From Anastrepha obliqua (taxonomy: Eukaryota > Arthropoda > Insecta > Diptera > Tephritidae), in NCBI RefSeq assembly GCF_027943255.1, contig NC_072896.1, positions 68,962,501 to 69,026,500 on the forward strand: a stretch of DNA of 64,000 nt, in the 5' to 3' direction. The notes beneath the pieces were generated by a model. It saw only the letters and a program-made list of their open reading frames with translations, was not told the origin of the DNA and did not search any database. Positions 51,816-63,543 of this stretch are shown piece after piece (position 1 is the stretch's first letter; the number at the start of each line of letters is the position of its first letter). A program made the position numbers and the translations under genes.

Positions 51816-52744
51816 GACTTCCATTTAAGACGGTGAAGACTCTTCCAAAGTTTTATGTTTATAGGTACAAAAACTATCGAAAGTTTCCCATTGTGGAGTT
51901 ATCTTCGACTGTGTACTCAAAGGCTTCGAGGCTTTCCTTTGGTAGTTGTGAACTACAAAGGTTTATCAGGATGGGGTCCCAGCTTATTGTATATATCCTG
52001 AGATTTGTTAAATTTGTCAAAGAACTGTCAACCGTTCTTTGTAGAGTTTTAATAAAGTTGCCTGCTTCTTGGTTTACTTGTGGCAGATTAAAAAGAGTCT
52101 TCAGTTGGGTATTCACCTGCACTCATTTGGTCGTATGCCTTTAAATAAATTTTTCTATGCTTGTATGAAATCATGGTTCATTAGGGGTGCGCCTCTAATT
52201 GTTTCTTGTGCCTCGGGTCTTTTGGCTTATGTGGAAGAGCCTTTCCACATTTCTTATCCTCGGGTTGTGGATTTAAAGGGCTGTTAACAAGTTTCTAAAT
52301 GTAGGCTATGTGATGAAGATGCCCATGTCGCTTGGGAGTAGATGAACTGTGGATGCAAATTCCATCATCGGGACTTCTGAAAGTCTTTCTAATAGCATTT
52401 TTGATATTTATGTTAGGAGCTCTGCGAAAAGATTAATATGCTTTCTTCAATTCATCGTAAAGACCATCGAGTCGACCTTTTTTCATAGTGACGTATCATA
52501 CATTTAATTACTAATTCAATCTCTTAAATTTTTTTAGAACAGCAATTTTTAATAATATCTATAATCCTAACATACATTTTTTTAAGCTGTAATATTTTCA
52601 GGCGAAAACTCAAATATTAGGAAAAAAATCTACAATATATCTAAATATAATTTCAAATTATCACGGAATGATTTTTTTTTAATTACTTGCAAAATATGCA
52701 GGAATATAAAATGGTTACTGTTAGAAATCTGTAAGAAGCCTTGT
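51816..52744. other. no gene recognised
   Basis: The 51806-52144 frames lack motifs; AT-rich. Confidence 0.4.
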
Positions 52745-53037
52745 ATTTTTTTTTATTTTTTATTGGAACGTTACAAAATTTGTATACATTTCATGGTATT
52801 ACGCCTAGCTTAAGCTAACAAGTAACATTATTCCATCCTTAACATTGAAATTTAAAAACAATTATAAATATTTTACCAACAATTATACAGTGTTGGCGAC
52901 TAAATCCCGTGGCTTAGTTCTTCGAAGTATTCTTGTGCAGACTGTTTTGGTAAGCTCTGTGGCCTCCAGGTTTGTGCGCTCTTTCAGGCTGGTTTCATGC
53001 TTATTTGCAAGAATTGGGATTATATCAGTGACTTATT

Positions 53038-55430
53038 TCACCGACAGATCATTGTGCAGGTCGTGATTTCGCACATACCAAGTTGCGTTGACCATGTCCC
53101 TGAGAATCTTATTCTGCAGGCATTGTACAGCTTCCATGTTTGATTTAGAGGTACATCCCATAATTGAATGCCGTATGTCCATAGCGGCCTAACTACTTGG
53201 TTGTATATTAATAATTTGTTCTGTATTGACAATGTACACTTTCTGCCAATTAACCGTTTGAGCTTTGCATCCAAAGTCATACCCAAGTATTTTGTTGAAT
53301 TACTGTACGGAACAGTAGCAGATGATATTTTCACTGGGTTATAGGCTATTTTCTTGTTTGTAAAGTCTACGTGAACATAATTGCTTTCATTTAGTTTGAT
53401 TCTCCAGTTTTCAGTCCATGCGACAACTTCGTCTATCGATGCCTCTAACTTTCTAGTTGATTCATTTGCGTTATTTCCATAGGCTAAGATACACGTGTCA
53501 TCAGCAAAAGTGGCTATCTTACTTGTATTTGAAACAGGTAGATCTGCAGTATAGAGCAAATACAGTACTGGCCCAAGAATGCTGCCTTGTGGTACACCAG
53601 CTTCAATTTTTTTAATGTATGAGTATGCTTGTCTTTGTTTCACTCTAAAATATCTGTATGTGAGATATGATTCCAATAGCACAGTATATTGATATGGGAG
53701 CATCGCTCTGAGCTTGCGGATTTGACCTTCGTGCCACACTTTATCAAACGCCTGTGCGACGTCAAGGAATATTGCTGAACACACTTGATTGTTTTCTATG
53801 GCCTCTTCTATGATGTGACTGTACGATGTATCTGATCTATCGTTGAATGATTTCTCGAAATCCAAATTGCTGAGATGGTATTAATTGTTTATTAGAAATT
53901 ATATTCTTTAATCGTTTGGAAAAGAGTTTTGCAAATAGCTTTCCGATGACTATTGGACGGTAAGATGTGACTTTGCTGGGATTTTTCGCTGGCTTTGGGA
54001 TAATTTTAATTTCAGAAATTTTCTAATGCATTGGTATGTATTTAAATTCAATGCATGCATTCATTATTAAAGTGACTTTGATTAGCACTTTATGAGATAA
54101 GTTTTTTAGCACTTCGGCAGTGATTAAGTCAAGTCCTAGACTTTTCTTTTGTTTTAGTTTGGAGATTTCATTTCCTACCTCATCTGTGGTAAAACTTGCA
54201 ATTTCAACAGATTCTTGCACAGTATAGGGAAACAAAGTGTTATTTGTCGTTTCAAATGGCTTAAACATTTTTTTGGAGGTGTTGTGCAAATAACTCAGCT
54301 TTTTCCGAATCGGTTTTTACCCAAGCTTGGTTTCTATTTGGCTGTTTAATTGGAGGATTTATATTGAATTGGTCTTTTCATATGTGCCATAGTCCGCCAA
54401 AGAGAATAATCAGAGGTTTTATCTGCAGTTAGGCTTTGTAGCTTTATATTTAAAGTTCTTTTTTTATTTTCTTGTACAGTATATTTCACTGTTTGGGTGA
54501 GGTTGTTTAATTGTGTTTTAAGTGATGGAGACCTAATCGACTGCCACTTTTTTCTGATTATTCTTTTTTCCTTTATGAGTTCAATTATATTCAAAGGACA
54601 TCTTAGGCGATTAATTTTTTGGACTCTTACAGGTGTACTTAACCAAGCAGCTTTTTGTATCTGTGCTGACAGCTTTATTGTTTCCTTCTTAATTTCGTCA
54701 GCATTATCGATTTCATTTGTCGTGTTTACATATGTGTCTAGTTTGGTTTATCATCAAGAATCATGAATATAGGTGAATGATCTGAATAAAGGTCTAAACC
54801 ATTCTCAAGAGTTATGATGTTGTATGGTAGTTGTTTGACTACGAAAAAATCAATCAAATCTGGACTCTTATTAATGTTTGTTGTCCAGTATGTTGGATTG
54901 CCAGTTGAGAATATTTCACAACCACATTGTTGTGCTGCTTTCCACAGGTCGCGATCTTTAGTTGTCGTTAGGCGAGATCCCCAGTTAATGTGCTTTGCAT
55001 TGAACTCGCCGCCTATAACGAATCTTCCTTTATGTTTATTTAAAACTTGTGTGTATTATGTAGACTTTATGGTATGTCTCGGCGGGCTATATACTGCTGT
55101 TACCGACAGTTGGTAATTGCAAAACTTGATTCCAACTGTTGTGGCTTGAAACTCAGTGGAGCTGATCTTTTCTTCTTCGAAATGTTCAATTGAATTCTTA
55201 ATATTAATTGCGCTACCTCCGCTTGCGTTGCTTAGAGGATGATTTGAGAAATACATATTAAATTCGTTGAATGTACAGTACATTTGGGTGGTCAAATGAG
55301 TTTCAGTTACTAAACAAATATCAATTCTTTTTTGATTAAGTTCAAGCTCAAGTTCATTTTTGTGCTTTAAGATTCCATTTGCGTTCCATGCCATTAACTT
55401 TAAACTTTTTCTTATTGTGTTTTTAGACAA
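53038..55430 (-). pseudogene. Jockey LINE ORF2 (endonuclease + reverse transcriptase)
   Basis: Starts MSKNTIRKSLKLMAWNANGI at 55430 (endonuclease N..G motif), with CLVTETHLTT and TAVYSPPRH. After a frameshift near 55060: GRFVIGGEFNAKHINWGSRL (usually GGDFNAKH; Asp replaced by Glu) and LYSDHSPIF (SDH catalytic His). The linker is at 54594-54023 (SLGLDLITAEVLKNL, a P-G.D.I....LK motif). The RT core is 53865-53038: SAIFLDVAQAFDKVWHEG (Asp), AGVPQGSILGPVLYLLYTAD, TFADDTCILA (catalytic FADD), KYLGMTLDAKL, then a deletion of about 25 residues before LIGRKCTLSIQNKLLIYNQV and PLWTYGIQLWD. Stops between blocks make it inactive. Confidence 0.87.
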
Positions 55431-55525
55431 TTAAAATTTTCTCAAGTTTTCCAACGCGATTCAGTAGATCCTGGTGTAAGGTTAACTGCTTTTCAATTTT
55501 AAATAAAATTTGGGTCAATATATCT

Positions 55526-56707
55526 TTATCTGTCGTATATATTTTCCTTTTGGTCTGCTACGTTTGCATATGTTTGTTTACCCGGTATTAGTGTAGGTTT
55601 CTTAGTCGTTCTTGGTTCTACAGAATGTTTTGGCATAACTAATGTTTGACGTACTGCTGTTGGGGGTTTTTCGCCAGTTTCTTCTTTGTGTTTAACTCCG
55701 CTTTTGTTACGGAGCTTTTGAAACTCCTTGGCAACATGACATCCTCTGTAACTTGCTAGGTGATTTTGGCCGCAGTTGCAGCATTTTGGTGGTTCTTTAT
55801 CTGGTTTCTTGCATTCAAGAGTTGAATGATTACCAGCGCACTTAACACATTTTGGAGGCTTGCAACAATATTTCTGGGTATGCATAAAACCCTGGCAGGA
55901 TTTGCATTGAGGAATTAAGTTGGATAATTTTAATTGCTCAATTTTTACGATTGTGTTGAGTATGTTTTTAATCTCATAGACCTTTTTTATGTCTTCATTT
56001 GGGTCAAAACAGAGGGTAAACATGTGTAATGGCTCTTTGGTTTTCCATTTCTATTTTCTATATGCGTTTGTAGCCTTTAAACCTTGTCTTTGCAGATCTT
56101 CAATAATATCCTCAGGTTGACATGTGTGATGTAGGTCTTTAACCGCTACCCTTATCTGCCTTGTTTGCTTGTTTTCGTATGAGTGCAATGAGAACATTAG
56201 TGCAGTAAATATTTTTGTAATTTTCCTGTAATCGATTCCATTTTGGACATTGATTTTATAAATATCTTTGCCAATCAGCTTAATTATTAAATCATTATTT
56301 ATGTTATCTTTCAGTTTTTTTGTAGTTGTTGGTGATTTATTTTTGGATTTGTTAATATTATTGGCGGTGGTCGTAGCTCTGGCAATTTAACCTGCTCCTT
56401 TTGGGTAGATGGATCGATTTCTGGGGATGATTCCATTTTTCTTTTTTTATTTGCTCTTTTGGACAGATTTGTGTATACATTTGGTTTCTCTTTCAAGCTA
56501 TTCTTCATCAGTATGATATTCTACTTCTGTTACTATTGGTGTAGTTGACCTTTCAATTGTAGTTTTTATACTATTCAATTCGCTTTTAAGAACTTTATTT
56601 TCTTTTTGCAGAGAAAAGCACAATTTTTCTAGTTCTTGTAATTTAAGTAATAGTTTTTGGGTTTCAGCATGTTTGCCTCCCCCTGGAGGTGGCGTTTGTT
56701 GCGCCAT
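55526..56707 (-). pseudogene. Jockey LINE ORF1 (RNA-binding gag-like protein)
   Basis: Starts MAQQTPPPGGGKHAETQ at 56707, followed by a coiled-coil heptad stretch (LLLKLQELEKLCFSLQKENK). After a frameshift, 56508-56311 continues RKMESSPEIDPSTQKEQVKL. The middle (56300-56030) is frameshifted. 56023-55526 holds three zinc knuckles: CKSCQGFMHTQKYC, CVKCAGNHSTLEC and CCNCGQNHLASYRGC, then a basic tail. Such proteins bind LINE RNA and form the RNP, usually going to the nucleus. The three-knuckle arrangement with the short CX2CX3H second and third fingers is typical of Jockey ORF1. Confidence 0.85.
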
Positions 56708-57104
56708 CTAGCGGCCTGCAGCTTGTTAATCTTCGTGTTGAAGAATGTGACAACTCTACTTTTACTCACTAGTTTGACAGAACAGAACAGCTGATGTTGT
56801 TTGTTTGCCGATATGATCAATTTGAGTGATTGTCTTCTTAAGCTTTCCAGCCAAAATCCTTTTGAAATTTTGTTTTTTCTAATAAAATAAATCGCATATA
56901 ACTTTACCAAAAATGTAAAATTCGAACTGTCAGCAACGAGTCCGCAGAAGGGTCCCAGGACCCGTCGACTTTCACCCAGTTTACGATTTTTGACGTTCGC
57001 TAAAGATGTCTTTCTAGAGTTTTTTTGGAGCACTTCTATTACGTACGTATTTATGATATCACATGATATCAACAAAGGAACAAAATGAATGAATAGCGAC
57101 ACTT

Positions 57105-58128
57105 ACGGTATAAATTCGATTATTATTGTCAATGTAAATTTCCATTATTCCTAAGTCGATTCTTTGAACATCAATCATAATTACTCCGTTATTCATTATC
57201 ACATGAAGTCAACTAGCGAATACGTACATCTGTTGCTGATGCTGGCGCGCTACGATTTGCTGCTAGCATCGTCGAGTATCTTCTTCGCTTCATTATGCAA
57301 ACTTACTAAATATTTAATCACATTGCAGGTACTTAGTAAGTGTTGCCATTGTTGCATTAACTATTAGTTTTGTTGTTGATGCAGCGCAAATGCCCTCGCT
57401 GATGTGTGTATAATTTTCAATTAACGCAGACACTTAACCACGTACAATGTACCTATTCGTATATTATTTACCAGTTGCTTTATGCATTTTGCTACATTTG
57501 GCAACAAATGCATTGTGCAAATTTACAAAATACACATGCAGCCATACATGCATTTGTGAATGGAATTAAGTAAGCATACGCTTAATGAAAGTGCATACGG
57601 TGGTGGTTGAAAAAATAGTGATAGCTAAACAAAATTGTGATGATTAAAAGTTTTGCAATTTTAAAAGCACTTCAAACGTAGTCAGTTGGCGATAGCAAGA
57701 CGATATTGATAAGCTTCAAAAGTCTCTAGCCTCTTTGAATTTCAGCAGTTTTTTCAGGTAACCTACGCGAAGATTTTTAGTGCTGAAATTAAAGACCTTG
57801 GCGAAGTGTTTGATGGCAAATTTTTTGTTTGTAAAAACTTTAGAATATTTTGAAAAAAAATTTTACTTTTTCATAAAATGTTAATACTACTTAAAAAAAT
57901 GTTTTTTAAGTTTTCCTAAAATACAATATTTTGTAAACTTTGTATTTTAGTTTTTCCTAGAGTTCCTTTCCTTTTTTAGAGTTTATTTCACTCTCAGAAT
58001 TAAAAAAGAAATTTTTTTGAATGCTAAAAAGAATAAACATTTCACCTTAAAAAAACACTGTAAGCAAATTTCCCAAACTAAATGCGTCTTAAAATTATAA
58101 ATTTTTTGAAAATTTTTCAGTTTACTTC
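57105..58128. other. no gene recognised
   Basis: AT-rich; poly(A)/poly(T) runs at 57840-58020. Nothing assignable. Confidence 0.45.
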
Positions 58129-58129
58129 T

Positions 58130-58770
58130 TATGAAGGTGAATGATTTCGAGAGACGTTTGGTGACGTGTGAGATACTTCTTAAACGGCATCGCACTGTCA
58201 TTGACGATGAAAACTGGATTTATTATGATATCCCTAAGCGTCGAAAATGTTGGAGCCTGCCAGGGGAACCAGGTCCATCGACAACGAAAAAATATATTCA
58301 TGCTTCAAAGGTTACGTTGTGCATCTGGGGGATCAGACGGATGTAATCTATTATAAACTCCTTAGACCATCTGAAACCATCACTGGCGATCGTTACCGAC
58401 TGCAGCTAATGCGTTTGAAATGAGCTCTCAAAGAAAAGTGGGCGGAATGGAACGATAGACATGACAAAGTGATGTTTTTGCATGGCAACGCCAGGCCACA
58501 CGTTGCTAAATCGGTCCAGAAATATTTAGATGGACTAAATTATGAAATCGTGCCCCACCAACCGTATTCCCCAGACATTGCACTTTTGGATTACCATCTG
58601 TTCCGATCAATGCAGTCAGCCGTTGTTGAAGAGCGGTTCACTTCTTACGAGAGCATCGTAACCTGGCTCAATGAATGGATCAAGTCAAAAGAACTCGAGT
58701 TTTTCGTCAGAGGAATCCGTATGCTGCCTGAAAGATGGACTAAAGTTGTAGCTTCCAATGTTTAATTTGT
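58130..58770 (+). pseudogene. mariner relic, N-terminally truncated
   Basis: Starts inside the transposase: NDFERRLVTCEILLKRH, then IDDENWIYYDIPKRRKCWSL (first catalytic motif, normally TGDEKW..YDNPKR), KVTLCIWG, frameshifted GDRYRLQLMRL. 58469-58765: MFLHGNARPHVAKSVQKYLD (second catalytic Asp replaced by Gly), HQPYSPDIALLDYHLFRSMQ (third Asp), IRMLPERWTKVVASNV. It aligns collinearly with the intact transposase that begins 200 bp downstream, but at clearly lower identity. The N-terminal third and both terminal repeats are missing. Confidence 0.85.
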
Positions 58771-58800
58771 TTAATACAATAAATTATTATAATAATAATA

Positions 58801-60083
58801 GGACTATGAATAAGTTCCTTGCGGTTTTACAACAGATGGCGTAACTTGATTATTATTCCATCGATCCACATTTCCAAACATTCATTGGAGAGCTACTGTC
58901 GTAAGGCACAAACGTCAGTATAAGTTTTTTATTTGAAGCGTAAACAACAATATTTTTACCACACTTGAAAATGTCGAATTTCGTGCCAAATAATGTGTTT
59001 TTGCGGGGAATTCTTCTTCATTATTTTAATATGAAGAAAAAAGCAGCCGAAAGTCATCGTATCTTAGTGGAAGTTTATGGTGAGCATGCTCTAGCTGAGC
59101 GAACGTGCCAGAAGTGGTTTGCACGCTTTAAAAGTGGTGATTTTGGCTTGGAAGACGAAGAACGCGAGCGTGCGCCGCCAAAGTTCATGGATACCGAATT
59201 GGAGGAATTGCTCGATCAAGATCCGGCTCAAACGCAAGAAGAGGTTGCAAAAACTTTGGGAGTTGATCAATCAACCATTTCCAAACGTTTAAAAGCCATG
59301 GGAATGATCCGAAAGGTAGGCCATTGGGTGCCGTATGAATTGAAGCCAAGAGACGTTGAACGCCGTTTTATGGCATGCGAACAACTGCTTCAACGGCACA
59401 AAAGAAAGGGTTTTTTGCATCGAATTGTGACTGGCGATGAAAAGTGGGTCCATTACGACAATCCAAAACGTCGGGCAACGTATGGATACCCTGGCCATGC
59501 TTCAACATCGACGTCGGCGCAGAATATTCATGGCCTGAAGGTTATGCTGTGTATCTGGTGGGACCAGCTGGGTGTTGTGTATTATGAGCTACTGAAACCG
59601 AATGAAACGATTACGGGGGATGTCTACCGACGACAATTGATGCGTTTGAGCCGAGCACTGCGAGAAAAACGGCCGCAATACGCCGATAGACACGACAAAG
59701 TTATTTTGCAACATGACAATGCTCGGCCACATGTTGCACAAGTGGTCAAAACATACTTAGAAACGCTCAAATGGGATGTCCTACCCCACCCGCCGTATAG
59801 TCCAGACCTTGCGCCATCCGATTACTATCTCTTCCGATCGATGCAACATGGCCTGGCTGACCAGCACTTCCGTAATTACGATGAAGTAAAAAAATGGATC
59901 GATTCGTGGATTGCGGCAAAACCGACCGAATTTTTCACAAAGGGAATCCGTGAATTGCCAGAAAGATGGGAAAAAGTAGTAGTAAGCGATGGACAATACT
60001 TTGAATATTAAATTTGTAACCATTTTACGTCAATAAAGTTTCAAATTTCGAAAAAAAACCGCACGAACTTAACCATAGTCCAT
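58801..60083 (+). mobile_element. mariner with intact transposase gene
   Basis: 1283 bp, TA on both sides. Terminal repeats: left GGACTATGAATAAGTTCC, right (inverted) GGACTATGGTTAAGTTCG; they match at most positions, with a few substitutions/indels in the left copy. A leader of about 160 bp precedes the single open frame and a trailer of 70 bp with AATAAA (60032-60037) follows it. The insertion lies right at the 3' edge of the older relic 58130-58770. The uninterrupted frame marks it as the youngest mariner of the window, though the imperfect left end may limit mobility. Confidence 0.92.
58965..60011 (+). CDS. mariner transposase, 348 aa, uninterrupted
   Basis: Cut-and-paste transposase of the Tc1/mariner superfamily, full length for the family (about 345-350 residues). 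Residues 1-120 form the paired helix-turn-helix DNA-binding region (LLHYFNMKKKAAESHRILVE; VAKTLGVDQSTISKRLKAMG). WVPYEL (normally WVPHEL) lies at about 125-130. The catalytic triad is D-D-34-D: IVTGDEKWVHYDNPKR (about 152), LQHDNARPHVAQ (about 246) and YSPDLAPSDYYLFRSM (about 281). The C-terminus is WEKVVVSDGQYFEY. Both Met1 and Met3 are possible starts. All signature residues are present and no stop or frameshift is seen. The subfamily resembles mellifera/capitata-type elements by motif, which is my recollection rather than a comparison. Confidence 0.93.
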   Translation: MKMSNFVPNNVFLRGILLHYFNMKKKAAESHRILVEVYGEHALAERTCQKWFARFKSGDFGLEDEERERAPPKFMDTELEELLDQDPAQTQEEVAKTLGVDQSTISKRLKAMGMIRKVGHWVPYELKPRDVERRFMACEQLLQRHKRKGFLHRIVTGDEKWVHYDNPKRRATYGYPGHASTSTSAQNIHGLKVMLCIWWDQLGVVYYELLKPNETITGDVYRRQLMRLSRALREKRPQYADRHDKVILQHDNARPHVAQVVKTYLETLKWDVLPHPPYSPDLAPSDYYLFRSMQHGLADQHFRNYDEVKKWIDSWIAAKPTEFFTKGIRELPERWEKVVVSDGQYFEY

Positions 60084-61222
60084 TAATACTTCTAATAGTA
60101 ACTTATTTTTATTTTTATTTCACCTGTATACCTACAGTCTTAAAATTTCAAAGTATTTCGATTTTCGTTTAAATTAAAGTAAACTTAAATATACAATCTC
60201 CTTTTATAAATTTCTAAACAGAGCACAACACTTCCTTTTGATATGCCACTATTAATTCGACACTTAGCTGTATGTGAGTGCGTAAGCGTTTAGCTTTATA
60301 AATAGAAAACCTTTGCAGTCGCTTTGGGAATACGTACTTAACTATGTATTATCACATATGTATGAATAAATTATACAGTACGTTCATTGCAAAATACTAA
60401 ATGCACATTACATATATTTCTATATTTATATTATACTTGACATCTTCAAATAAATCCATATGCTTGCAAATATTTGAATAGTGCAAAGGTTGAGTGGCTG
60501 TACTGATGTAAGCAACAGTTTACTATAATAAGATTATAGACACCTCATAGCCATCAAACATGGAAAATCAAATAATAGACCGTATTGTGTAGGCTAACTG
60601 GTTGAAGGGTTGTTTAAGAGTATTAGTATTTGGCTTTGCATGAATAATTGAATCAATTTTAATACTTGAGTAGGGTAATTTGGCAAAAATGGTTGTGAAT
60701 ATTTCTTATTCAGGAGGAGACGGGCTGTAAAATGTAAATATAGATCCGATTATATGGAAATATTAACCATAAAGGCTTATTTTCACAAAGCGGTAAGAAC
60801 AATGATAAGTTTCATTTCATGTTTCATTTTCATTCAAGAGTTCAAGGGTTCATTTTAAGAGTACTGCGCTTTTTTTTTATTTCGCTTCCATTTTAGGCAT
60901 TCACCTTCTTCTAAAAAATATTATATAATAGGATACAAGTGTAAGCATTCTTTGGAGTTATGTCAATGACAGTCAGTCAGAGTTAATGAGACTCATATTT
61001 GTCAGCACAATCCGGAGTGCAAGGAAGGATCAATGCAGTGGATAATAACAGAGAAATGTTAATGTTTCTTCTACAATAATATTTTCTTTTTATATGCCAT
61101 CTACATTTAAATTGATGACTTATAAATAATAGTTTGTAATGTTCATCTTTACAGAATTTATTGCTCACAGCTTCTTCCACACAGATCAAGTTTTTATTAA
61201 GATTCGGTGCCTGTAAACCCTA
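60084..61222. other. no gene recognised
   Basis: 1.1 kb AT-rich spacer without motifs. Confidence 0.45.
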
Positions 61223-61709
61223 CCAAGGTGGTGCAAAATGAATCATCTTATATTGTTTTTGAATAACTTTTTTACTAATATAATTTAAATAAATAAATAA
61301 ATAAAAAAGGACAAAGATTTTGAGTGATAAAAATTAATTAGAGACGTGTTTAGAGCTTCGGATTATTTGGTGTTTTATTTTGCTAATAGAGAGTCTTGCA
61401 AGTTCGAGTTTCTTGTTCAGCGGTATTTTGGCTATAATAGCTGGCAATATACAATTCACAAAAATGCGTTAGATTTCAATCGGTGGCTCTAAGTTAATAA
61501 TCCAATCTTGTTTTTGAAAAATTTTTTAATAAATAAAAAAATTGTGAGCGATCTTTAATCTTCTTTATTTTGACCTTTGCGTGCTCCATTTCTTGTGTGT
61601 TTGTATACTGCAGCTGTCTAACTCACAAGCGTCAAATATGATTGACATACGAAGCCATTTGCAAAATTAATAAATCTGCCAATAGGGTGATTAATTTTGT
61701 GCCACCTTG
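61223..61709. mobile_element. MITE of the CAAGGTGGCGC (Tc1-like) family
   Basis: 487 bp between TA dinucleotides. Left end CCAAGGTGGTGCAAAATGAA; right end inverted ACAAGGTGGCACAAAATTAA, both continuing TCA(T/C)C. No coding sequence; the interior is AT-rich with (AAAT)n at about 61288. The right half is shared with 51680-51815. The end sequence is shared with 49785, where a Tc1-like C-terminus follows. Confidence 0.75.
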
Positions 61710-63540
61710 TAGTATATCATAAATCCCTTTCCGGGATAGAAATTTGACAAAGGACATTTATGTACAAGTATATTTTATCCATAAAAAAAAGTATTTTGAA
61801 CAAAAAACGTTAAATTAAAAAAAAAAAGAAATTTTTTTCTAACGAATTTTTTTTGCTACAGATTTTCTTAGAAAAATTTTTTTTGTTAATTTGAGAATTG
61901 AAATTGAGAAATAATAAAAAATTAAAAAATTAAATGATAAAAGTAACCGGAAATATTTTATTCGAAAAGGTGCAAGAGTACCTTGCGCCAATAGTGCCCA
62001 TAAATTAAAGAATAGATTCTGACTCAATATATACCCTTAATGTTAGCTCAACAATTCACCTCGCTAAAATCGAGGAGACATCGAAAGCACTAACTTTAAG
62101 CAAAAGTATATACATAAATGCCTTGGCCTAGCACAGCATTTACCTGCTGCTCGAAATGAGGACCTGCATTCGCCATTGTTGTTGCTTATTCAGTGACCGA
62201 AAGCAAACTTCCTTTAACTAGCAACGTATTAATATTATATCTATCAATTAAAGCAACTGCAAACAAACCTTCTAATCGAGTGCCTCTAATGCCTTGGGGA
62301 TCAAAACTGAGTAGCTAATAAGTTGTTAGTTAGAAAAAGTGCAGTTAACTACTTCTATCCAGTACTTTAAGTGGCACTGTTTTTTATATACATATATAAA
62401 TTTAGAATGTCACAAAACAATTTACCAAATTTCGCTGCCATGAACATCAGCACCCACTGTTTGGCTGCTTTGCAATGACAATGCTCGATTCTGAATACCA
62501 GATGTGGCTTTCACATTCAATTGCAGTAATCTTCGCGATTTTGTAGAACAACAAACAATCAGTTATTATTACTCCAACCAATATCCGGCACTTAATACCT
62601 TCGCTTTCAATCTGTCAGAGTTGGTGCTGTTTTGCTTAGCATAGCTTCCGTTTGGGTTTATAGGCTATAACGGTACACAGCTATGAAGGCAGGCAGATAA
62701 GTAGGTGGGTAGGTAGCAGGTAGGTTAATGGTTCAGAACATTTTATGAATAGCCGGCAAAATTGAGCACTGCCAACATTTCACTTCAATTTGCATTTCCA
62801 TTATTTCACTCAAAGTTTTGTTTTAACCATAAGGCGCAAATGGATATTATCACTGGGCTACATTCAGGAAGTTATTGAGCAAATCTTTGCAGTTTACTAG
62901 TAGCAGAAGATAATAGAAAATTTAGCGAATTTCCCGCAGTTGCCGTTGTTCGGCCGAAAGACTGAAAGAGAAGATTAGAGTGTTTTAGACAATTAAACTG
63001 AAGATTACGACATCATTTATTGTTGGCTTAGTGCCTTTACTGATTTTTTTAATAAAACTTATGCTTTGGAAATGAGGTTTACTTAGCGAAGGTAGTGAAA
63101 AGAAATATTCATGGAAATTGTGAAGCAATGGGTATTTTAATTTGCCTTTTTTTTCTTCTTTTCGTTTTTTATTTTGCTAGTTTTGAGAGAGAATTACCGA
63201 CCTAGTCACTGTGGAAAACAGGCTAACAGCCCTGTTTTATTGCTACTTGCTTTGTATTCATAATTTATACAGTATATCGCCGGCTTAACTGGATTCCATA
63301 TAATATTAGCGTTCACTGATGCGAATTTTTCTGTTATATAAACATATATTTTTCTAATCTACTATTACGCAAAGTATTGGTGTAGAAGACAAAGCATGCC
63401 TATGCCATGATCAGGCTAAGAATCGTGAGCAATAAATTTTTGAAGTATGTATGTTAGGCCGGGTCGATTTGTAGGGAGGCAACAAAATCGCCCATTGTTC
63501 TGTGAAAATCATATTCTAGGGATCAAAATAAGAAACTTTG
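61710..63540. other. no gene recognised
   Basis: 1.8 kb, A/T runs at 61785-61950, a GTAGGTGGGTAGGTAGCAGG run at about 62700-62720. The outer part of the fold-back element at the window end may begin near 63455. Confidence 0.45.
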
Positions 63541-63543
63541 CCG

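Larger units (their letters stand above)
52745..56930 (-). mobile_element. Jockey-clade LINE, nearly full length
   Basis: About 4.2 kb. The minus-strand 3' tail appears as a T-rich run at 52745-52765 and the 5' end lies above the ORF1 start at 56707. Order: 5' leader, ORF1 (coiled coil plus zinc knuckles), ORF2 endonuclease, linker, reverse transcriptase. There is no RNase H after the RT, as in Jockey itself. Several frameshifts and stops (at about 56500, 56300, 55060, 54345, 54290, 54020, 53866) inactivate it, but few segments are lost. The exact 5' border (56760-57100) is uncertain and I found no target duplication. Confidence 0.88.

Noticed and set aside
56629..57102. 157-codon minus-strand frame before Jockey ORF1
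   Set aside because: Lies in the LINE leader, overlaps ORF1 in another frame and has no domain; more likely untranslated.
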